Assembly (NCBI GenBank): GCA_016181565.1 | Contig: JACOZA010000012.1 | Location: 1 to 5,267, forward strand | Reading direction: 5' to 3' | Length of the DNA stretch: 5,267 nt | DNA from: Candidatus Sungiibacteriota bacterium | GTDB lineage: Bacteria; Patescibacteriota; Minisyncoccia; Sungbacterales; JACQCQ01 | Notes under the pieces: generated by a model | What the model was told of the DNA's origin: nothing | Seen by the model: only the letters and a program-made list of their open reading frames with translations | Databases searched by the model: none | Shown here: positions 1 to 4,892 of the stretch, piece after piece | Numbering within the stretch: position 1 is the stretch's first letter | How the letters are laid out: every line of letters begins with the position of its first letter | Translations under genes and position numbers: made by a program

Positions 1-10
1 AATAACAAAA

Positions 11-16
11 TATATA
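11..16 (+). promoter_or_regulatory. possible -10 promoter element in AT-rich leader
   Basis: The first 37 bases are strongly AT-rich, unlike the rest of the window, and contain TATATA at 11-16, about 20 bases before the ATG at 38. This could be a -10 hexamer for the HIT-like gene and the cluster behind it. The -35 region would lie outside the window, so it cannot be tested here. No Shine-Dalgarno motif precedes the ATG; the bases just before it read AAACCT. Any AT-rich spacer can produce such a match by chance. Confidence 0.22.
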
Positions 17-37
17 AACAGATAAATTTTTAAACCT

Positions 38-475
38 ATGCCCGACGAATCTTTTAGCAAATTTGGCTACCCCGAAGCCCTAGTCAAAGAATACTCAAAC
101 TGGATAGTTTTATGCGCCTCAAAGCAGGCGACACTCGCCACTCTTCTTTTGGTCTGCAAGGATAAGGTCACCGCTTTTTCCAAGATCTCCGAGGCGAGTT
201 TTGCCGAGTTACCCAAGGTCCTCCGCGAAGTAGAAAATAATCTCCAAAAACTTTTTCAGAACGACAAGATTAATTATCTTATGCTGATGATGGCCAACCC
301 TGAAGTTCACTTTGCCGTTTTTCCGCGCTATGCCAAAGAAAGAAAATTTGCCGGTGTAACTTTTCTCGACAAGGGTTGGCCGTCGAAACCTGATACCGAC
401 TTTGCCAACGAAATTGACGATAGGGTCTTTACCGAGCTGGTTTCTACTCTTAAAACCGCCTTCGAAGGCGTATAA
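38..475 (+). CDS. HIT-superfamily-like protein with degenerate histidine triad
   Basis: This 145-residue protein resembles bacterial HIT (histidine triad) nucleotide-binding proteins. Visible support is a tryptophan/TL-rich first half (NWIVLCASKQATLATLLLVC, residues 21-40), an acidic helix (about 51-70), then DKINYLMLMM (76-85) leading into NPEVHFAVFPRY (87-98). The last segment lines up with the family pattern DPHVHFHVIPRY. Classic HIT hydrolases and transferases use His-x-His-x-His, the middle His being the nucleophile. Here the triad reads Glu89-x-His91-x-Ala93, so the middle His is kept but both flanking ones are lost. Activity as a nucleotidyl hydrolase/transferase is therefore uncertain, and a binding role is possible. 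The start is the first ATG after an in-frame TAA at 23-25, with no Shine-Dalgarno site. It lies 31 bp upstream of the nonulosonate synthase gene on the same strand, so the two are probably co-transcribed. The assignment rests on motif reading only. Confidence 0.72.
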   Translation: MPDESFSKFGYPEALVKEYSNWIVLCASKQATLATLLLVCKDKVTAFSKISEASFAELPKVLREVENNLQKLFQNDKINYLMLMMANPEVHFAVFPRYAKERKFAGVTFLDKGWPSKPDTDFANEIDDRVFTELVSTLKTAFEGV

Positions 476-506
476 CTCTTCGCAGGCGGCAACGTAGACA
501 AACACT

Positions 507-1548
507 ATGCGCATTGGCACATTTGACACAGACAATAAAATTCTCGTCGTTGCCGAAGTTGGTAACAACCATGAGGGCAATTTTGAGGTGGCAAAAGAAC
601 TGGTAAAAAAAGCCGCCGAAAGCGGGGCCGACGCGATTAAGCTCCAAACTTTCCGAACCGAGCACTATGTTTCGGGTGCGGACGAATCCCGCTTTAAGCG
701 CCTCAAGTCTTTTGAATTGAGTTTTGATCAGTTTGCACTATGTTTCGGGTGCGGACGAATCCCGCTTTAAGCGCCTCAAGTCTTTTGAATTGAGTTTTGA
801 TCAGTTTGGCGCTTTGGCTCGACTGGCACACTCTCTCGGCCTGCTTTTTATTTCAACGCCCTTTGATCTTGAAAGCGCTAATTTTCTCGCCGGAACTGCG
901 GATGCTCTTAAAATCGCCTCTGGCGACAATAACTTTTATCCCTTGATAGCCCGTGCGGCTGAAAGCGGGAAACCCCTGATTGTATCAACGGGCTTGAGTG
1001 ACTTGGCTCAAGTCAAGCGCACCGTGAAGTTCATCGAAGATAAGTGGGGCGCTCGACGCGCTGCCGGCCATCTGGCCATTCTCCACTGTATCAGCGCTTA
1101 CCCCGTGCCGCCGGAACAAGCTAACCTTCGCGCCATTCCGTTCCTCGCCAAGCTATTGAGCTGCACGGTGGGTTACTCGGATCATACCTTGGGTCTTGAA
1201 GCCGCCGTTACCGCTGTCGCCCTCGGCGCCCGCATTATTGAAAAGCACTTTACTCTTGATAAAAATTATTCTAGTTTTCGCGACCATCAGCTTTCCGCCG
1301 ATTTCTTCGAGATGAGTGAGCTCGTGAAACGCGTTCAGCTTGTCAACTCTATGCTTGGACGGCCGGAAAAGAAAGTTTTGGCCGCCGAAGAAGGCAATAT
1401 CGCGGCGATTCGCCGCTCCATTGTTGCCGGCCGCGATTTGCCCCAAGGCCACCGCATCGCTTTGGCCGATCTCACTTGGATCCGGCCGGGCGGCGGCCTT
1501 GAGCCCGGGAGCGAACCCTCCACCCTTCCCAACTCACCACCCCTTTGA
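507..1548 (+). pseudogene. neuB: NeuB-family nonulosonate (sialic/legionaminic/pseudaminic acid) synthase, frameshifted
   Basis: NeuB-type synthases condense phosphoenolpyruvate with an N-acetylated six-carbon sugar to give a nine-carbon acid. As it stands the gene is split: 507-770 is one frame and 724-1548 another (its only early start is a TTG), because of a 73-bp tandem duplication at 662-807. Dropping one copy restores one frame of 322 residues. In that protein I see VVAEVGNNHEG (14-24), KLQTF (45-49), ISTPFD (91-96), KIASGD (111-116), LHCISAYPVPP (168-178), GYSDHTLG (198-205) and EKHFTLD (221-227), all along a NeuB TIM barrel. A C-terminal SAF-type antifreeze-like domain begins near residue 278 (RRSIVAGRDLPQG) and reaches RPGGGLEPGSE (302-312). 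The last ten residues, PSTLPNSPPL, do not look like a SAF domain, and the protein is some 20-30 residues shorter than usual, so the 3' end is also lost. Which nonulosonate is made cannot be told from motifs alone. Whether the lesions are biological or assembly errors is open. Confidence 0.9.
662..807 (+). repeat. exact 73-bp tandem duplication inside neuB
   Basis: Bases 662-734 and 735-807 are identical over 73 of 73 positions, directly head to tail; identity runs one base further at the right edge. Each copy starts GCACTATGTTTCGGGTGCGG and ends GATCAGTTT. The unit encodes the NeuB stretch from about His53 to Phe76. Because 73 is not divisible by three, the second copy throws the reading frame by +1 and the first frame stops at 768-770. 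Removing one copy rejoins two frames that each carry NeuB motifs. It could be a replication-slippage duplication, a phase-variable switch, or two contig ends sharing an overlap that were joined without merging. Confidence 0.97.
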
Positions 1549-2119
1549 AGATCTCCGTGATACCTACGAGCGCGAGGTTCTGCTTAAAGATTTCAAGGGC
1601 GGTTTTTCCGACCTTACCGAAACTCGTGAATTCTCTTCAGTCAACGACCCCGCAAGCATTGTTGCCCTCGAGGCCATTCGCCCGGATGCAGTCATCGTTT
1701 TCGGAACGGGCAAGCTATATCCGGCGGTGATCCGCGTTACCTCTCGCGCCTGTTTCAACCTGCACGGCGGCAACCCGGAACATTATAGGGGATTGGATAC
1801 GCACCTCTGGGCCATTTACCACAACGATTTTGATAACCTTGTTACCACCCTGCATTTTGTTGATGAGGGGTTGGACACCGGTGACATCGTCTTTCAGTCG
1901 CAACTGCGTCTGCCGAAAAACGCCCGGCTTCACGAACTGCGTTCCGTCAACACCAAAGTCTGTTCTGAACTCTCACTCGCCGCACTTCAAGTTCTTCAGT
2001 CGGGTTTACCCGTTCCTTCCCGCAAGCAGTTGCAGCGCGGAAGGTATTATTCCTTTATGCCTGCCGAACTAAAGGCGATATGCGTAAAAAAGTTTGAACG
2101 CTACACCGCCGGCTTATGA
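1511..2119 (+). pseudogene. formyltransferase-family protein (Formyl_trans_N fold), 5'-truncated
   Basis: This is the catalytic half of a folate-dependent formyltransferase of the methionyl-tRNA/sugar-amine type. Visible support is PDAVIVFGTGKL (about 1685-1720), FNLHGGNPEHYRG (1754-1792) and DEGLDTGDIV (1862-1891). The catalytic Asn-His-Asp of the family is present: Asn at 1757-1759, His at 1763-1765 and Asp at 1874-1876. The C-terminus (GRYYSFMPAELKAI...) looks complete and ends at TGA 2117-2119, overlapping the next start as ATGA. The front is missing: family members begin with a Rossmann-like strand and about 60-80 more residues. Here recognisable sequence starts near HPFEDLRDTYERE (about 1532-1570), directly after the truncated neuB and in a different frame. 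The only upstream in-frame ATG, at 1340, lies inside neuB coding sequence and is not credible, and no good start follows it. Among sugar genes the likely job is N-formylation of an amino sugar rather than of initiator tRNA, but that is inferred from context. Confidence 0.8.
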
Positions 2120-3021
2120 CCGACTACGCTTCTTTTCTCGGCGAGCGCACCTTTGTGATTTTCCTGCTCCACGGGGTAATCCGCGCTGACACCCACCCCG
2201 TCCGCAATTACAACAAGAAGCACTTGCCGCTTGACGAGTTCACCGCAATTTTGGAGAGCCTCTGCCGGTCTGGCGCGGCCGTTTCCATGCCGCAAATTGT
2301 TTCCGCTTCCCTCGGCGCTGATCCATTGCCCCCTCGGGCCTTCGCCGTAACCTTCGACGATGGTTTTGAAAACGTCTATTCCGTTGCTGCACCAGTCCTG
2401 CGCCGGCTTGGCCTGCCGGCAACTTTTTACTTCACCACCAAATTTGTGGACGAAAACGCTCCTTCCTGGGTGGACATGATAGATTACGCCGTCGAAATAA
2501 CTTCTTCCTTTAGACTCTCCTTGCCGTTTGTTGCCGGACCTCGGGTGTACGATACTCCCCGGAAAAAGCGTGAGCTTCTTGAAAGCATCCGCGGCTTCGT
2601 GAAAAGCAATCCGGCGATTGACCCTTATGAGTTTGCCGAAGAGGTATGGCGCCAGTTGGATGTTAAGGTCATGAAGCCTGATCCCGAGCTTGACCAAAAA
2701 CTCTCTTGGGAAAAGGTGCGGGCTCTTGCGGATGACGATCTCTTCACCATTGGCGGCCACAGCCATACCCACAGGATTCTTGAATATTTGAGTCAAGCGG
2801 AGCTTGGGGAAGAAATTGCGACAAGTTTAAATAAACTAAGATCCAATATTAATAAACCCATTAAACACTACTCATATCCGGAAGGACTGGCCAATTGCTA
2901 TTCCGATCGCGTCATAGCCGCACTCAAAAGTCACGGCATTGTATGCTCGCCCACAGCTGAACACGGCGTAAACCGCTTGGGCGATGATTTGTTCCGGTTA
3001 AAGCGCATCGCAGTAACGTGA
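2116..3021 (+). CDS. polysaccharide deacetylase (NodB homology domain, CE4-like)
   Basis: This 301-residue protein belongs to the NodB/CE4 metal-dependent deacetylases, which remove N- or O-acetyl groups from sugars or glycans. Motif 1 is TFDDG at residues 79-83 (Asp81 the expected general base, Asp82 a metal ligand). Motif 2 is HSHTH at 215-219 (His215 and His219 the expected metal ligands), and motif 3 is YSYPEG at 252-257. FVIFLLHGV (13-21) matches the first barrel strand of the family. No signal peptide or membrane segment is evident, so it probably acts in the cytoplasm on a nucleotide-linked or lipid-linked intermediate. The ATG overlaps the formyltransferase stop (ATGA), with no Shine-Dalgarno site, which suggests translational coupling. 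The C-terminus stops at RLKRIAVT, somewhat abruptly, exactly where a 14-bp tandem duplication begins, so the tail may be altered. Deacetylation could supply the free amine for the formyltransferase beside it; this is inference. Confidence 0.88.
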   Translation: MTDYASFLGERTFVIFLLHGVIRADTHPVRNYNKKHLPLDEFTAILESLCRSGAAVSMPQIVSASLGADPLPPRAFAVTFDDGFENVYSVAAPVLRRLGLPATFYFTTKFVDENAPSWVDMIDYAVEITSSFRLSLPFVAGPRVYDTPRKKRELLESIRGFVKSNPAIDPYEFAEEVWRQLDVKVMKPDPELDQKLSWEKVRALADDDLFTIGGHSHTHRILEYLSQAELGEEIATSLNKLRSNINKPIKHYSYPEGLANCYSDRVIAALKSHGIVCSPTAEHGVNRLGDDLFRLKRIAVT

Positions 3022-3042
3022 TTGAAGTAACGTGATTGAAGT
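3012..3042 (+). repeat. 14-bp tandem duplication across the deacetylase stop codon
   Basis: AGTAACGTGATTGA occurs at 3012-3025 and again at 3026-3039, followed by AGT of a partial third unit. The first copy contains the TGA stop of the deacetylase (3019-3021). If one unit is removed, the TGA stays in frame but is followed by an open stretch, LKSDFNQLLPYS, ending at TAA (3072-3074 in window coordinates). That could be the remnant of a longer C-terminus. Confidence 0.9.
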
Positions 3043-3063
3043 CCGACTTCAATCAACTGTTAC
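3027..3063 (+). other. imperfect hairpin downstream of the deacetylase gene
   Basis: TGATTGAAGT (3033-3042) and ACTTCAATCA (3046-3055) form a perfect 10-bp stem around a CCG loop. The stem can be extended by GTAAC (3027-3031) pairing with GTTAC (3059-3063), across an internal loop of G on one side and ACT on the other. It lies just after the deacetylase stop. It is AT-rich and no T-tract follows, so it does not meet the usual picture of an intrinsic terminator. It could be a transcript-stabilising or attenuating structure. Confidence 0.6.
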
Positions 3064-3090
3064 CGTATTCGTAAACATGACAGCAAAATG

Positions 3091-3131
3091 CTATCGGCTA
3101 ATCCCTATCCGCTAACCCCTATATCCTAAAC
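3091..3131 (+). repeat. degenerate 14-bp CTA-type repeat before the asnB-like gene
   Basis: Three imperfect units lie end to end: CTATCGGCTAATCC (3091-3104), CTATCCGCTAACCC (3105-3118) and CTATATCCTAAAC (3119-3131). They reach almost to the ATG at 3133, so the translation start has a pyrimidine-rich leader with no Shine-Dalgarno motif. Similar low-complexity spacers are, in my recollection, common between genes of Patescibacteria, but that cannot be verified here. The whole gene-free stretch 3022-3132 otherwise holds only the 14-bp duplication and the hairpin. Confidence 0.6.
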
Positions 3132-3132
3132 T

Positions 3133-4806
3133 ATGTGCGGCATCGCCGGATACTTCGGAACGGGCGAAATTGATGAGGCACGCGTCAAGACGTGCCTCGA
3201 TTTAATGCGCCGCCGCGGCCCCGATTTCTCAGCCTATAAACATTGGCAGAACGCGGCCGGCCGGAACGCTTACTTGCTCTCAACGCGCTTGAGCATTATT
3301 GACTTGGATCCGCGCTCCAACCAGCCGTTTCAAGTTGCTCCGCGTTGGATGGTTTACAACGGCGAGCTTTATAACTATTTGGAAATCCGTGAGGAATTGG
3401 AAAAAGACGGCGCGGCTTTCCGGACGAAGTCCGACACCGAGGTTTTGCTTAACGCTATCGCCAAGTGGGGCGAGGCGGCGTTGGAGCGCACGGAGGGCAT
3501 GTGGGCTTTTGCTGTCTACGATGAGGCCGATGGCTCGCTTATGCTTTCGCGCGACCGTTTTGGCGAGAAGCCTCTCTATATTTATCGCGATTCCTCGGGG
3601 ATTTACTTCGGATCAGAAGTTAAATTCATTACCGCCCTTCTCGGCCGTAAACTCAAAGTGAATATTGAGCAGATTTACCGTTACTTGGTGAACGGCTATA
3701 AAGCGCTTTACAAGAAAAACCGAGGTATTTTTTTTGATGGTCTGACCGAACTGCCTCCGGCGACCGTGCTCAAGATCGGCGCCGATGGCGTTGAAGACGC
3801 AAAGAAATACTGGCGGCCGCAGTTCGCGCCGAATGAGCGCATGAGTTACGACGAGGCGGTCAAAGGCGCAAGGGAGCGCCTCGTCCGCGCAGTGGAACTG
3901 CGTTTGCGGGCCGATGTGCCTCTCGCCTTTTGCATGTCTGGCGGCATTGATTCAAACTCGTTAATCAGTGTGGCCAAAAAAATTTTGGGTTATGATGTTC
4001 ACGGCTTTACTATCACCAATCTTGATGAGCGCTATGACGAAAAAGAGCTGGTGAAATATGCCGTGGCCGAGCTCGGCATACACCATACTTCCGTTCCGGT
4101 TGATACCGCCGATTTTCTTCCAAAATTAAAAACTCTCGTTCGCCAGCATGACGCCCCGGTTTACACCATTACCTATTTCGCTCACTGGCTTTTGATGCAG
4201 AGTATGGCTGCGCAAAAATACCGCATTTCGGTGAGCGGCACGGCGGCTGACGAGCTTTTCTCCGGCTATTACGATCATCATTTGGCCTATCTTGCCGGCA
4301 TAAAAAACAATTCTGAAATTTATCCGGCCGCGCTGGAAGCGTGGGCTCGGCACATCAAGCCGATGGTGCGAAATCCCCTCCTCGGCGACCCGGATTTGTT
4401 TGTCAAAAATCCGGATTTCCGCGATCACATTTTTCTTGATGCTCCGGAATTCGCCAAGTATTTGACCCGTCCGTGGCAAGAAAAGTTCAGCGAAGAAATT
4501 TTCACTTCCGATCTTCTCCGCAACCGGATGATGAACGAGATGTTTTATGAAAACATCCCGATTATTCTGCACGAGGATGACCTCAACGCCATGTATTATT
4601 CCATTGAAAACCGCTCGCCCTATCTTGACCGCGAGCTTTTTGAGTTTTGCTATCGCATTCCCTCGTCAGGACATTATTTCCCAGATCCATATGAGACGCT
4701 ACTCCTTGATGCCCTAAAAGGTGACCAGACCTTTTTTAATGATACCTTCTTGACGCCAGTCCTATTTACGACCACGTCCGTCGCGATAAAATTGAAGAGC
4801 TTATAG
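3133..4806 (+). CDS. asnB: asparagine synthetase-type glutamine-dependent amidotransferase, disrupted 3' end
   Basis: This is an AsnB-family enzyme, which takes ammonia from glutamine in an N-terminal Ntn domain and uses it in an ATP-dependent amidation in a C-terminal PP-loop domain. Residues 1-8 are MCGIAGYF with Cys2 as glutaminase nucleophile, which fixes the start. RRGPDFS (27-33), YNGELYNY (75-82) and KSDTE (99-103) complete the glutamine site. CMSGGIDS (267-274) is the ATP-binding PP-loop, followed by SGTAADELFSGYY (368-380) and SIENRSPYLDR (490-500). After about residue 511 (RIPS) the sequence becomes foreign: PYETLLLDALKGDQTFF (519-535) matches glucose-6-phosphate dehydrogenase, and the frame then ends in unrelated residues at 4804-4806. 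The native AsnB ending resumes in another frame at about 4743-4892. In polysaccharide clusters such proteins often amidate a sugar acid instead of aspartate, so the substrate is uncertain. The product as written is probably not functional at its C-terminus. Confidence 0.88.
   Translation: MCGIAGYFGTGEIDEARVKTCLDLMRRRGPDFSAYKHWQNAAGRNAYLLSTRLSIIDLDPRSNQPFQVAPRWMVYNGELYNYLEIREELEKDGAAFRTKSDTEVLLNAIAKWGEAALERTEGMWAFAVYDEADGSLMLSRDRFGEKPLYIYRDSSGIYFGSEVKFITALLGRKLKVNIEQIYRYLVNGYKALYKKNRGIFFDGLTELPPATVLKIGADGVEDAKKYWRPQFAPNERMSYDEAVKGARERLVRAVELRLRADVPLAFCMSGGIDSNSLISVAKKILGYDVHGFTITNLDERYDEKELVKYAVAELGIHHTSVPVDTADFLPKLKTLVRQHDAPVYTITYFAHWLLMQSMAAQKYRISVSGTAADELFSGYYDHHLAYLAGIKNNSEIYPAALEAWARHIKPMVRNPLLGDPDLFVKNPDFRDHIFLDAPEFAKYLTRPWQEKFSEEIFTSDLLRNRMMNEMFYENIPIILHEDDLNAMYYSIENRSPYLDRELFEFCYRIPSSGHYFPDPYETLLLDALKGDQTFFNDTFLTPVLFTTTSVAIKLKSL
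4666..4742 (+). other. glucose-6-phosphate dehydrogenase-like fragment embedded in asnB
   Basis: About 77 bp read, in the asnB frame, HYFPDPYETLLLDALKGD and then QTFFND. This matches the conserved C-terminal block of bacterial glucose-6-phosphate 1-dehydrogenase (Zwf), whose usual form is close to (D/E)AYExLLLDxxxGDxTLF followed by an acidic EVE segment. The stretch is more AT-rich and uses codons such as CTA and CCA that are sparse nearby. To its left the AsnB sequence is normal up to YRIPS (ending about 4662). To its right native AsnB sequence returns at about 4743 in a different frame. Roughly 60 expected AsnB residues are missing between the two sides. The left and right boundaries are accurate to perhaps 10 bases. 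Confidence 0.75.
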
Positions 4807-4892
4807 CCAAACCCGACTTGCCGAACAGCGAAAGCAAATTTCTTTTTTACTTTCTTTCGGCCAAAATTTTTATGGAGGAATTTGCTTCATGA
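4743..4892 (+). pseudogene. asnB: displaced native C-terminus of the asnB-like gene
   Basis: Reading from 4743, a frame different from the main asnB frame gives YLLDASPIYDHVRRDKIEEL, then further conserved sequence including PNSESKFLFYFLSAKIF, ending at TGA 4890-4892. This is the usual end of AsnB-type enzymes in polysaccharide clusters, where a SPIxDxVRRDKIE motif is followed by a PNSESKFLF segment. A TGA at 4740-4742 closes this frame on the upstream side, so it has no link to the body of the gene. The stop overlaps the start of the next gene as ATGA. It also carries that gene's ribosome binding site. Confidence 0.85.
4874..4879 (+). promoter_or_regulatory. strong Shine-Dalgarno site for the sugar amidotransferase gene
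   Basis: GGAGGA lies 9 bases before the ATG at 4889, inside the end of the asnB tail. It is the only strong ribosome binding site in front of any gene in this window, and it supports the choice of start for the last gene. Confidence 0.75.

Noticed and set aside
457..470. Perfect 14-bp palindrome CGCCTTCGAAGGCG at the end of the HIT-like gene, considered as a terminator
   Set aside because: The stem is very short, it lies within coding sequence, and no T-run follows; the next gene starts 31 bp after the stop, so termination here is unlikely.
1340..1510. ATG at 1340 as the start of the formyltransferase
   Set aside because: The stretch overlaps NeuB codons carrying a clear SAF-domain sequence, and its translation in the formyltransferase frame shows no family resemblance. 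It is only an accidental open extension.
2101..2796. A 231-codon open frame on the - strand opposite the deacetylase gene
   Set aside because: It lies entirely opposite a protein with all three NodB motifs, shows no recognisable motif itself, and is best explained as the mirror of codon bias on the + strand.
3019..3021. TGA read as glycine (SR1/Gracilibacteria code), which would extend the deacetylase
   Set aside because: The formyltransferase and the asnB tail both end at TGA in ATGA overlaps with well-supported downstream starts, and reading through them would give nonsense tails.
3077..3115. Twelve-codon upstream open frame before the asnB-like gene
   Set aside because: It has no ribosome binding site and runs through the degenerate repeat; an ATG followed by a short open stretch is expected by chance.
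4126..4572. A 148-codon open frame on the - strand opposite the asnB-like gene
   Set aside because: The + strand here encodes conserved AsnB motifs, and the antisense translation resembles no family I know.
4666..4742. Insertion sequence or group II intron as the cause of the asnB disruption
   Set aside because: No terminal inverted repeats, target-site duplication, transposase or intron structure is visible, and native sequence is missing as well as added.
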